Source of the DNA: Firmicutes bacterium CAG:475
Lineage (GTDB): Bacteria; Bacillota; Clostridia; Christensenellales; CAG-917
Assembly: GCA_000434435.1 (NCBI GenBank)
Contig: FR895523.1
Location: 1 to 21,480 of the forward strand
Direction: 5' to 3'
DNA: 21,480 bases
Part shown: piece after piece, positions 7,644-16,540 of the stretch
Layout of the letters: the number at the start of each line of letters is the position of its first letter
Position numbering within the stretch: position 1 is the stretch's first letter
Made by a program: the position numbers and the translations under genes
The notes under the pieces: model-generated
What the model was told of the DNA's origin: nothing
Database searches by the model: none
Seen by the model: only the letters and a program-made list of their open reading frames with translations

Positions 7644-10600
7644 ATGAAAATAATCACTTCAAACACGTCAAAAGGCGCATATCTCGGCGTTGTCGATGTT
7701 TTGCGCAAAAACATGGACGGGACGGCAAAAAACGTCGTTATCGCGCCCGACAGATTCACCGCTTCGGTGGAGAGAGGCCTTATTTCCGCTCTCGGCATCG
7801 AAAGCACTTTCGGCATAGAAGTTATGTCTTTTACGCGCCTTGCAAACAAGCTCATCGGCAACGACATCAAAAAGTGTCTGACACCCGAAGGCTCGGTTAT
7901 GCTTATAGGCAAAGTTATATCCGACAGGCGCGACAAACTTTGTTATTACGACAAAGTCGCTCTCAAAGACGGCTTTGCAAGCGAACTTTACGCCGCTCTC
8001 ACCGCAATACGCAACAGCGGTATTTCTAGCGAGCAGCTTATCGAGTCGGCAAAGAACGCAACCGCGTCTTTGAAGATGAAAACCAAAGACATAGCACTCA
8101 TATACGAGGGGTATCTTGCCGCGCTCGAAGGCAAGCACAGCGACTCTTCGACGAGGCTTTACGCTCTTGCCGAGTTTTTGAAATCGAATCCCGACAAGAT
8201 TGCCGCAACCAATTTTTACATCACCGACATATACGATTTTTCCGCACCCGAAACCGAAATTATAAAGAGTCTTGCAAACAACGCTCTTTCGCTCACGGTG
8301 GGGATAACCAGCGGATATAACAATCCCAACAGCCGCATATATCCCGACAGAGTCGCAAAAAGGCTTGCTTCTCTTTGCGATGGAAGAGTGCAAATCGAGA
8401 AAAACGACGAAGTTTTGCCTTCATACAAAGATGCGATTTCAAAAAAACTTTTCGCATATATTTCCACCGACGCAAACGACAAAGCGGATTGCGCAGACAA
8501 AGTGATTTTGCGCTCGGCAAAGAATAGAAACGACGAGATTTTGCGCGTTGCCGTAGACGTCGCAAAAGGCGTGAGAGAGGGGAAAAGATACAAGGATTTC
8601 GAGGTGTTCGTCAGTGATCTTGACGCTTATGCGCAAGATATAAAAACCGTTTTTTCCAGATATGACATTCCGTTCTTTATCGACAAAAAAGAGTTGCTTT
8701 CCGAGCAGGCGAAAGCAAGACTTATCCTTGAAACAATAGCTTGCGTGCGCACGGGATTCAGGCTTAACGAAGTGTGCGATTTGCTCAAAAATCCGCTCTT
8801 TGCAACATATTCCGAATACGGCTATGAGGGCGCATATTTGTTTGAAAACTATTGCTTGAAATACAACGTCGAACACGTGCCGACAAAAAAAGAGGCTTGT
8901 TTCAAAAAGTGCGAAGAAAGAAAGACAATTAAGGGAAAAGAACAAAAAGGCGGTTTTATCAATGCAAAAATAGACGATAAAGACGTTGTTTTGGATAATT
9001 GCATCGAAAACGTTATTCCTGAGAGAGTGAGAAAAGAGTTGATAACTCTCGTAAAACCCGAAAGATTTGCCGGTGTGAAAAACGTAAAGTCATTTGTTTT
9101 GGCAACCAAAGAGTTGCTGGAAACCCTTGCGCCGTGCTATGCAAAATACGTTGACCGCCTTGCAAGCGAAAGCGAGTATTTCAGAAAGTGCGCCGAGCAA
9201 GTGGATTCAAAGCTGGAGGCGGTGTTCGAAGAGATAGAAGAAGTGTTGGATTACGACACGGATATCGCAGGCTTCGAAAGCGTGTTCAAGTCAATGATAA
9301 AGACGCTCAAAATCGCGCTTGTACCTACGTATCTCGATTGTGTGTTTATAGGCGATACCGATTCGAGATTTTCGGGCAACGGAGATATTTACGTTCTCGG
9401 CGCAAACAGCGGAAAGCTGCCCCCTCAAAGCAGTGGCGGCGTCGTGATAACGCACAAGGACGAGCAAACTTTGTCCGCTCTAGGAGTCGAGATAAATCCA
9501 AGCGAAAAACAGAAACTGCTCAACGGTATGTATTTCGTTTGCGACCTAATGAAAAAGCCGCAAGGCAAACTTGCGGTAAGCTATCCCGACAGCGGTGACG
9601 GCGGCGCGCTTCGTCCCTCGACCGTTGTGTTCGAGCTTCAAAACATGCTTGAAAAAGACGGCAAACCTCTTCAAATCGAGAGGATTGATTTCGAGCATTT
9701 CGAAACCCTCGACGGCACCGATTTGAAAAAAGCCGCACTCTTGCTGTCCACAAAAAAGAGCTGCTTCAACGAAACTTTGAAAAACGGCGTGTCGGGAAGA
9801 GCGGACGCAAAGGATATCGACGTTTTCGGCTCGGCGTATTCGCTCGTGTCGGAGGAAGAAAAGAGCCTTATCGAAAAGTCGTTCGTTGTACCCGACAGGA
9901 TAAACTTGCCGGAAAAATCCTATTTTGTCGGGCGCACGAGCGTGAGTAGACTTGAAACGTTTTTCGGGTGTCCGTACGCACACTATTTCAACTATATTCT
10001 GTCTTTGAGAAAGCGCAAGGACGGCACTTTCGAAGGCACGGAAAACGGCACGATTTTGCACTTCGTGCTTGAAAAGTTTTTCGGCGACGTGCGAGATGGC
10101 AAGATAAACGACAAGCAGGACGCGGCGCAAAAGGCAAGCGAGTATTTCGACCTTGCGATAAAGGAAAATCATTTTGAAGTGTTGCTCGAAAAAGCGGATA
10201 CGGGCAGAATCCTCGCGCGCCTCAAACAAGAGGGAATCACGCTTTGTCAAGACTTGTTCGACGTGCAAAAACGCTCCAAATTCATCCCGTATTTGCTCGA
10301 AGCGAAAATAGGCGAGAGCGAGATAAAACCCATGTCGCTTGAATTTGACGGCAAAAAGGTGGAACTCAAAGGCACGATAGACAGGGTGGACGTGCTCGGC
10401 GACAAGTTTGTCATCATCGATTACAAGACATATAAGAGCGCGGATTTACCCCTTAAAGAGCTTTATTGCGGACAAAAGATTCAGCTTTACGTGTATATGA
10501 GAGCGGTTGAAAAAAGCATAAACGCAACGCCTTGCGGAGTGTTTTATTTCCCGGTGTTTTCAAGTTTTACGGACGAGGACGGCAATCGCTACAAATACAA

Positions 10601-10958
10601 AGGGCAAGCGTGCGACAGTCGCGAAACGCTTGGTTTAATGGACGAAATGACGCTTTCAAATCCCGATTGTGCGATTGTGCCGTACAAAACGGATAGAAAA
10701 GGCGAGAACTTAAATCCCGAAATTCACCTCTCGAAAGAGGGCTTCGACGCACTCGGCGACTATGCCGTCGCAATTGCGGGAGAGGGAGCAAGCAAGATTG
10801 CCGAAGGGTACATAAAGCCCTCGCCGCTCAAAGACAAATGCAAGCGTTGCGACTTTTCGGCAATATGCGCGTACAAGGGCGTTTGCGAAAGAAAATCTCC
10901 GAAAGTCAAAGGACTTGAAAGTTTTGTTTTAAACGGGGAGGAGAACGAAAATGAGTGA
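7644..10958 (+). CDS. addB: ATP-dependent helicase/nuclease subunit B (AddB)
   Basis: This 1104-residue protein is the AddB partner of AddA, which together process double-strand DNA ends for RecA-dependent repair. The N-terminal part (to about 750) is the inactivated helicase-like region, with conserved segments PDRFTASVERGL and EVMSFTRLANKL. The C-terminal RecB-type nuclease has GTIDRVD (D913, D916) and IIDYKT (D926, K928) followed by QIQLYVYM. The iron-sulfur staple is present: C776 (FFGCPYAHYF) and C1066-x2-C1069-x5-C1075. The Walker A motif found at the N-terminus of Bacillus AddB is missing here: the equivalent stretch reads ITSNTSKGAYLG, as in RexB-like forms. The length is close to the usual 1100-1170. 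The stop overlaps the addA start by 8 bases, so the two are co-translated. Confidence 0.95.
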   Translation: MKIITSNTSKGAYLGVVDVLRKNMDGTAKNVVIAPDRFTASVERGLISALGIESTFGIEVMSFTRLANKLIGNDIKKCLTPEGSVMLIGKVISDRRDKLCYYDKVALKDGFASELYAALTAIRNSGISSEQLIESAKNATASLKMKTKDIALIYEGYLAALEGKHSDSSTRLYALAEFLKSNPDKIAATNFYITDIYDFSAPETEIIKSLANNALSLTVGITSGYNNPNSRIYPDRVAKRLASLCDGRVQIEKNDEVLPSYKDAISKKLFAYISTDANDKADCADKVILRSAKNRNDEILRVAVDVAKGVREGKRYKDFEVFVSDLDAYAQDIKTVFSRYDIPFFIDKKELLSEQAKARLILETIACVRTGFRLNEVCDLLKNPLFATYSEYGYEGAYLFENYCLKYNVEHVPTKKEACFKKCEERKTIKGKEQKGGFINAKIDDKDVVLDNCIENVIPERVRKELITLVKPERFAGVKNVKSFVLATKELLETLAPCYAKYVDRLASESEYFRKCAEQVDSKLEAVFEEIEEVLDYDTDIAGFESVFKSMIKTLKIALVPTYLDCVFIGDTDSRFSGNGDIYVLGANSGKLPPQSSGGVVITHKDEQTLSALGVEINPSEKQKLLNGMYFVCDLMKKPQGKLAVSYPDSGDGGALRPSTVVFELQNMLEKDGKPLQIERIDFEHFETLDGTDLKKAALLLSTKKSCFNETLKNGVSGRADAKDIDVFGSAYSLVSEEEKSLIEKSFVVPDRINLPEKSYFVGRTSVSRLETFFGCPYAHYFNYILSLRKRKDGTFEGTENGTILHFVLEKFFGDVRDGKINDKQDAAQKASEYFDLAIKENHFEVLLEKADTGRILARLKQEGITLCQDLFDVQKRSKFIPYLLEAKIGESEIKPMSLEFDGKKVELKGTIDRVDVLGDKFVIIDYKTYKSADLPLKELYCGQKIQLYVYMRAVEKSINATPCGVFYFPVFSSFTDEDGNRYKYKGQACDSRETLGLMDEMTLSNPDCAIVPYKTDRKGENLNPEIHLSKEGFDALGDYAVAIAGEGASKIAEGYIKPSPLKDKCKRCDFSAICAYKGVCERKSPKVKGLESFVLNGEENENE

Positions 10959-13900
10959 AAACAAGGTGACCGTATTCGGTAAAAACGCGGAAGAAAGACT
11001 TGAAATTTTGCGTGACGAAAAGGGTAATATTCTTCTCACCGACGACCAAAAAAGAGCCGTGCTCGAAAGAGGTCGCATTTTGGTGTCCGCATCGGCAGGC
11101 TCCGGCAAAACGTCTACGATGGTCAAACGCATAATCGTGATGATATCGGAGGGCGCAACGCTCAAAAATCTGTTGGTGCTCGTATATAACAACGCCGCTG
11201 CCGACGAACTTAAAGAGAAGTTACATCAGGAACTTTTTAAAGCGGCTTGCGCGTCTTCGGGTGAAAAGCGGGACAGATTCAGACAAGAAATCGATGAGCT
11301 TCCGTTTTGCCATATTTGCACGATACACGCATTTTGCCAGTCGCTCATACGCGAAAACTTCGACAAACTCGGCATATCTCCGACGTTCGACGTGCTTGAC
11401 GAAACTCGCCACGCTTCTTATATGAATCGCGCGCTCGATGACGTGATTGCAACCTATACCGCAAGCGGCGACGAAACTTTTTGCGAGCTTGCCGACATTT
11501 TTTCGCAATCCAGAAAGGAAGAAAATTTGAAGAGCAATCTCATCAAATTTTACGGTCTTATCGAAATTCAGCCCGACAAAGAAGAGTTTGAAAAGTGCGT
11601 GAGCGAGTGCTACGATTCGTATGAAAACAGCAAATTTTTTGCAATATTGCAAGATTATTACAAGACGTTTTTCGCAAACGCCAAGAACGCGCTTTTGCCG
11701 ATAAAAACGCAACTCGAAGTGCTTGCGCCAACCTCGAAATATTTGCAAAGCCTTGCAGTCGCGATATGTTTTTGCGATGAGATTGAAAGCAAAAGCAAAC
11801 TTTTCGATATGTGCGCGCTTGCGAGCAAGTACGAAAAACCGCGCGCAACCGTCAGTCCGAAAGCGAGCGATGAAGAAAAGTTGCTCGTCGGCTACGTCAA
11901 AGACTATCTCAAACAGTTTCACGACGCAATCGACGAAATGAAAGAGATTTGCAACAGGCAGGACTCTCTCGAATCCGCCCACGAGCAAAACGCAAAATAC
12001 GTCAAAAAGCTGGTGGAAGTCGCTCAAACGTTCGCAAAAAAACTCGAAGAGCTCAAACAAGAGGACAACGTATTGTCTTTTGAGGATTTGCAACACAAGG
12101 CGCTCGAATTGCTATCGCACGACGAATACGAGCTTTCGGGGGATTTCGACGCGGTGTTTGTGGACGAGTATCAGGACGTCAACCCCACGCAAGAGGCAAT
12201 CATACGCAAACTTGTCAAAGGCGAGTGCTTTATGGTCGGGGACGTCAAACAGAGTATATACGGTTTCCGACTTGCCGACCCTGCGATTTTTATATCCAGA
12301 CAAAACGCCTACGAAGAGAGCGTAAAAGAGGGGACGAACGTTTATTTCAACCGCAATTTCAGAAGCGCGTACGGAATCCTCGATTTCGTCAACGGCGTGT
12401 TTGACAGCGCAATGACGAAGGCGAGTGCGGACGTCGACTACAAAAAGGACGCGAGATTCGAACTTAAAGACGTTGCGCCGGTGAAATTGGAAGGCGTATC
12501 TCCCGAAGGATACGTGCAGGTGCATCTTTTCGTAAAGCAAAAGAGCGAAAGCGTCCCGTCTTTCGGACTTTACGATATAGAAAAAGACGAGGGAGAAGAG
12601 GACGACGAGGCAAGTTCGCAAGAAGGCAACTTCATCGCAAGCGAAATCCAAAAGCTCGTCGGAAGAGCAAAGGGCGACGGAAAGTATATCGGTTACGGCG
12701 ATATCGCGGTGTTGTTCCGCTCACGCTCGACGGGTGCGAAAGAAATCGTAAAAACTCTCAAATCGAAAGGAATACCCGTCAACGAAGGAGCGTTCGGCAA
12801 ATCGGTTTCTTTGCCGGAAAGAGAGCTTGTGGCGTTTGTGCGCGTGCTCGACAATCCCAGACAAGACATTCCTTTCGCAGGATATTTGTTGTCCTATTTC
12901 GGCGGCTACGACGAGAGCGAAGTTGCGTTGATCGCATCCGAAGACGGCGATTGCCTTTACGACAAGTTTTTGGCGGCGGCTCATTCGGATTCGTCCGTTG
13001 CGAAAAAAGCGAGAAATACGCTGAAAACACTCGAGAGATATAGACTCAAAGCGAGCTTTGAAAGCGTAAAAAACCTTATGAACGATATCGTCGGAGATTT
13101 CTGTTACGAGGCGTATCTCATGCGATCGGGAGAGGGAGACGTGTACGGGCTTAAAGCGTTTATGCAAAGTCCCGACGAGGACGATTCTCTCGGCAAATTC
13201 CTGCGCGATTACTGTGAAGCCGACGGCGGCGACAGAGGCGCGACGGGCGGCGACAGAGTGGTCATATCCACTTTTCACGGCTACAAGGGACTTGAAAATC
13301 CCGTCGTGTTCGTTGCGGACACCGCATTCGGATTCAATTACGAGGCGGGATCCGGCGATCTCATTTTGACAGGCAAAGGCATGGGCGGCGACAAGTCCAA
13401 CAACAAAGGACTTGTGGGAATGAATTCTTTCGATTTCGAAAACAAAACCAAAAATTCGCTCACGCTGTCCAAACTTGCAGTGGCAAAGTGTATAAAAGAC
13501 AATCAGCTCAAAGAGGAAATAAGACTTTTTTACGTTGCGCTCACGCGCGCCAAACAGCTGATGTATATCACGGCAACCCTCAGCGAAACGAAGAGCGCGG
13601 GCTTCGGCGTAACGGCAAGACTGGGCGGCGCGGGATGCGATATCGATTTCATTTCAAACGCGGTTTTCGACGGCGCGGTGAAGTGTGTGCCCTTCCGCCA
13701 TTACTCCGGCGACGAGGAGAATCGCAGCGTCAAAAACGAAAGGCTGCATCTTTTGCCGAACGATGAAATCGTGAGCGCGATAAAACAGGCGCAATCGTTC
13801 GAATATCCGTACAAACAAGCAACTTCGCTTGCGATGAAGTACAGCGTTTCCGCTCTCGACAGCATGGACGAAGATACCGTAAACTTGTTTGAAGATGCGG

Positions 13901-14397
13901 CGAAACGAGGCACTGCTTACCACAAGGTTATGCAATATATCGACTATTTCGCAAGCGGTTTAAGCGAGGTCGAAGAACAGATAAATTCGCTTGTAAAACG
14001 CAATATTCTCACAGCCGAAGAAAAAGCCGAGGTTGATGCAAAAGACATCGTCGCATGCCTTGAAAGCGGGATTATGCAGATTGCGCGCGAGGCAGAAAAG
14101 AAGGGTAGGTGCCATAGGGAACAAGCCTTTATGATGTACAAAAAGGCGAGCGACGTATCCGACGATTTTTCAAGCGACGACAGAGTGTTGGTGCAAGGCG
14201 TAATCGACCTGTTTATCAACGACGAAAAGAAGATAATCGTCGATTTCAAAACGTCTTCGCTCAAAGACGAAAAAACGGTTGAAAAGTACAAAAAGCAACT
14301 TTATCTGTACAAATCGGCGGTTGAAAGCGCAATAGGCGCAAAAATAGATGAAATTTTGCTTTATTCTTTCGCAACCGGAAAGACGCTGAAAGTATAG
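10951..14397 (+). CDS. addA: ATP-dependent helicase/nuclease subunit A (AddA)
   Basis: This 1148-residue UvrD-like helicase with a C-terminal nuclease is the motor subunit of AddAB. Walker A is SASAGSGKT (K53); Walker B is VFVDEYQD (D405, E406), followed by motif III-like GDVKQSIYGFR. Later motifs STFHGYKGLE and FYVALTRAKQ are intact. The nuclease has GTAYHKVMQYI, then VQGVIDLF (D1086) and IVDFKTS (D1098, K1100), then KQLYLY. The protein lacks nothing essential and is slightly shorter than the 1200-1240 of Bacilli. Its ATG overlaps the end of addB and is preceded by GGGGAGGAG with 7-base spacing, so translation is strong and coupled. It loads onto duplex ends in the cytoplasm; Chi recognition cannot be judged by eye. 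Confidence 0.96.
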   Translation: MSENKVTVFGKNAEERLEILRDEKGNILLTDDQKRAVLERGRILVSASAGSGKTSTMVKRIIVMISEGATLKNLLVLVYNNAAADELKEKLHQELFKAACASSGEKRDRFRQEIDELPFCHICTIHAFCQSLIRENFDKLGISPTFDVLDETRHASYMNRALDDVIATYTASGDETFCELADIFSQSRKEENLKSNLIKFYGLIEIQPDKEEFEKCVSECYDSYENSKFFAILQDYYKTFFANAKNALLPIKTQLEVLAPTSKYLQSLAVAICFCDEIESKSKLFDMCALASKYEKPRATVSPKASDEEKLLVGYVKDYLKQFHDAIDEMKEICNRQDSLESAHEQNAKYVKKLVEVAQTFAKKLEELKQEDNVLSFEDLQHKALELLSHDEYELSGDFDAVFVDEYQDVNPTQEAIIRKLVKGECFMVGDVKQSIYGFRLADPAIFISRQNAYEESVKEGTNVYFNRNFRSAYGILDFVNGVFDSAMTKASADVDYKKDARFELKDVAPVKLEGVSPEGYVQVHLFVKQKSESVPSFGLYDIEKDEGEEDDEASSQEGNFIASEIQKLVGRAKGDGKYIGYGDIAVLFRSRSTGAKEIVKTLKSKGIPVNEGAFGKSVSLPERELVAFVRVLDNPRQDIPFAGYLLSYFGGYDESEVALIASEDGDCLYDKFLAAAHSDSSVAKKARNTLKTLERYRLKASFESVKNLMNDIVGDFCYEAYLMRSGEGDVYGLKAFMQSPDEDDSLGKFLRDYCEADGGDRGATGGDRVVISTFHGYKGLENPVVFVADTAFGFNYEAGSGDLILTGKGMGGDKSNNKGLVGMNSFDFENKTKNSLTLSKLAVAKCIKDNQLKEEIRLFYVALTRAKQLMYITATLSETKSAGFGVTARLGGAGCDIDFISNAVFDGAVKCVPFRHYSGDEENRSVKNERLHLLPNDEIVSAIKQAQSFEYPYKQATSLAMKYSVSALDSMDEDTVNLFEDAAKRGTAYHKVMQYIDYFASGLSEVEEQINSLVKRNILTAEEKAEVDAKDIVACLESGIMQIAREAEKKGRCHREQAFMMYKKASDVSDDFSSDDRVLVQGVIDLFINDEKKIIVDFKTSSLKDEKTVEKYKKQLYLYKSAVESAIGAKIDEILLYSFATGKTLKV

Positions 14398-14502
14398 GAC
14401 TTGTTTGCATCGAATGATTGTAAAACGTGCGGTAGAAAAAGCAAAACCGCGTCTTGAAATAGAAAGACTTTTGTCTAAAACGGTAAACGCTTTGAAAGAT
14501 AG

Positions 14503-14536
14503 AAAACGCTCTGCGATTTTTTCGGGCGTTTTTTCT
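14503..14536 (+). terminator. Possible weak terminator after addA
   Basis: AAAACGC (14503-14509) and GCGTTTT (14526-14532) form a 7-bp stem with a 16-base loop, followed by more T. The loop is long and the stem partly A-T, so efficiency is uncertain. No better terminator is visible between addA and the next promoter. Confidence 0.35.
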
Positions 14537-14591
14537 TTTTGAGCACACGAGGAAAATTTTGATAAAAAATTCATTTGTTTGAAAAATGTTC

Positions 14592-14620
14592 TTGATTTTT
14601 ATGCGTGCGCTATGTATAAT
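14592..14620 (+). promoter_or_regulatory. Promoter of the acidic-protein gene pair
   Basis: TTGATT (14592-14597) and an exact TATAAT (14615-14620) are 17 bases apart. Transcription would start near 14627, giving a leader of about 53 bases with a GGAGG site (14669-14673) 6 bases before the GTG start. Confidence 0.62.
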
Positions 14621-14679
14621 TATATAGATATTTCTTAAAGTTATCGACGCGCACATCGGTATCGAAACGGAGGATAATC

Positions 14680-16464
14680 GTGGAATTTTTCGAAGAGGCG
14701 TTTCATTGGCTTGCAGGAGTGTCCGAAAAACTTCCTGTCGTCGACATCAAAATGTTTTTCATCGTCGTACTGTCGGTGATTTCGGGTATTGGCGTCATAA
14801 CTGCTTTCACGTTGCTCGGCTCTCATGCCCGCAAACTTTACGTTTCAAGCAAAAAAATCAGAAAATACCTTGCCAACGTCGATGCCGTTGACGACGACAA
14901 CGTCAGCGATTTCACGGCGCATTGTTTCTCCAAAAAGACGCCGCAACAACTTCGCGACACATGGGTGCAATATCTCGGAGTGCGTTTCGGATACCCCAGC
15001 GATATAGTCAGCGACAGCGCCGTCTACGACAAGTTTGTCAAAAAGAACAAAGACGTGCGTTCGGGCGTGTTCCTCGCAATATCCCTTATACTGCTCGGCT
15101 TGTTTGCGTTTTGGGGTTACGGCACTTTGCAAGACGCGAAAATGGGCGTCGTACACCTTGTCGCTCTCGTGCTTATCGGCGTGATTTATCTCGTGCTCGT
15201 GATTCTTGCTCGCAAGCAGAATCAAAGATGTCTTGAAACTTTCGAGGCTATGCAAGAGGACCTCGACGCAAAGGTCAATCTCCAAATCGAAAGCAATTAC
15301 GCAACCGATTCTTCGCCCCTTCAAGAGCTCAACGCTTTGGTTGAAGAAATCATTGCGCGCAACACCGCAAAGGCTGTCGATATCGACGAAAACGAGCAAA
15401 CGCCCATCGAAGCTCTTATCGAGCAGAAAATGAAAGAACAGTCGGGAACGGAAGAGGACGAGCAAGAAAGCATCGACGAAATTCTCAACGCTCAGGAAGA
15501 AGAGGCCGAAGAGATTGCCCAAGAGGAATCCGACCAAACTAAAACCGAAATCGAAGAAGGCGACCAAGAAGTTGCCGAACAACAGCATATAGACGAACTT
15601 TTGCAAGAGCAAGAGGAAGAAGTCGAACAAAAGGCAGAGGAAGAGGACGAGCAAACCGAGCAAGTCCTTGACGAACAGCTCGAACAAGAAGTCGTAGAAC
15701 CGCAAGAAGCAGCTGAGGAGCAAGAGGAAATCGCGCCAGAAACCGAAGAAGAGCAAATCGACGAGCAAGAAGAAACCACTGCCGTTGAAGAAAGCGAACA
15801 ATCCGAACCTGCCGAGCAAGAAGAAATCGAAGAACAAGAGCCTGTCGAAGAAGAGCCCGTTCAAGAGGACGAGCAAGTCGAAGAGCAAGCTCAAGAAGAA
15901 ACGGTTGACGAGCAATCGGAAGAAGCCGAAGAGCCTCAAATCGAAGAAGCCGATGAAGACAACTCCGACGTAGAGGAAGAGAATACGGCAAGCGAAGAAA
16001 CGGAAGCATCCGAGGACGTTGACGACATCGAAGATGACGAACAAACGGAAGAAGCCGTTGAAGAATCTACGGCGGACAGCGCAGAAGAAGAAAACGTAGA
16101 AGATTCCGCCGAAGAGGACGTTGCGAGCGAAGAAGAGCAAAGCGAGGACGAGTCCGAAGAGGAACAATCGGAGACGGAAAGCGAAGAAATCCAAGAGGCG
16201 CAAGAGGACGAAGAACCCGAAGTGGTATATGTCGTTGAAGGCGACGACGAGGACGATGACGAGCACGTCAAACCGGCAAAACTCGTCAAATTGCCCAATT
16301 TGGTGGACTATATGCTGTCGAAAAATATGCCCAAAGCGATGAAAATTCAAATCGCAACAATGCTTATAGGCACGTACAATAAGTTTAAGGACAGCAAAGA
16401 AGATCGCAAAATCGTCGTGTCTTGCCTTTCCAAAGTGATGCGCGATTTGCAAAGCAACAACTAA
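14680..16464 (+). CDS. Membrane protein with long Glu/Gln-rich acidic region and conserved C-terminal domain
   Basis: I do not recognise the family. The 594-residue product starts at GTG, chosen for the GGAGG 6 bases upstream. Hydrophobic segments lie at about 25-46, 129-147 and 155-176; between the first two is a soluble 80-residue loop (KKTPQQLRDTWVQYLG). After a helical linker, residues 253-529 are extremely acidic and low-complexity (Glu, Gln, Asp, Ser, Ala), with only two basic Lys/Arg residues (K288, K318). This part is likely disordered or extended helix. The last 80 residues (514-594: VVYVVEG...KPAKLVKLPNLVDYML...) form a distinct domain shared with the next gene product. The pair is probably co-transcribed. 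Possible roles such as a scaffold are guesses. The antisense frame through the acidic part is a composition shadow. Confidence 0.82.
   Translation: MEFFEEAFHWLAGVSEKLPVVDIKMFFIVVLSVISGIGVITAFTLLGSHARKLYVSSKKIRKYLANVDAVDDDNVSDFTAHCFSKKTPQQLRDTWVQYLGVRFGYPSDIVSDSAVYDKFVKKNKDVRSGVFLAISLILLGLFAFWGYGTLQDAKMGVVHLVALVLIGVIYLVLVILARKQNQRCLETFEAMQEDLDAKVNLQIESNYATDSSPLQELNALVEEIIARNTAKAVDIDENEQTPIEALIEQKMKEQSGTEEDEQESIDEILNAQEEEAEEIAQEESDQTKTEIEEGDQEVAEQQHIDELLQEQEEEVEQKAEEEDEQTEQVLDEQLEQEVVEPQEAAEEQEEIAPETEEEQIDEQEETTAVEESEQSEPAEQEEIEEQEPVEEEPVQEDEQVEEQAQEETVDEQSEEAEEPQIEEADEDNSDVEEENTASEETEASEDVDDIEDDEQTEEAVEESTADSAEEENVEDSAEEDVASEEEQSEDESEEEQSETESEEIQEAQEDEEPEVVYVVEGDDEDDDEHVKPAKLVKLPNLVDYMLSKNMPKAMKIQIATMLIGTYNKFKDSKEDRKIVVSCLSKVMRDLQSNN
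15871..15936 (+). repeat. 66-bp direct repeat, copy 1
   Basis: Encodes EQVEEQAQEETVDEQ followed by SEEAEEP in the first acidic protein. It matches 16931-16996 at 64 of 66 bases, in the same reading frame. Confidence 0.9.
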
Positions 16465-16540
16465 AAAATCGACGTCGGGAAAATTGTGAGCCGACGCAAA
16501 ATATCAAGAATATCAATAAAACATTGCGAGGATTGTAAAG

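Noticed and set aside
14845..16452. 535-codon open frame on the minus strand, Phe/Leu-rich
   Set aside because: It is antisense to the Glu/Gln-rich protein; GAA/GAG/CAA codons read backwards as TTC/CTC/TTG and produce no stops. The plus-strand gene has the promoter, ribosome binding site and a conserved domain.
16473..16496. CGTCGG/CCGACG hairpin between the two acidic genes
   Set aside because: Six base pairs with a 12-base loop and no T-run; too weak to call a terminator or regulatory element.
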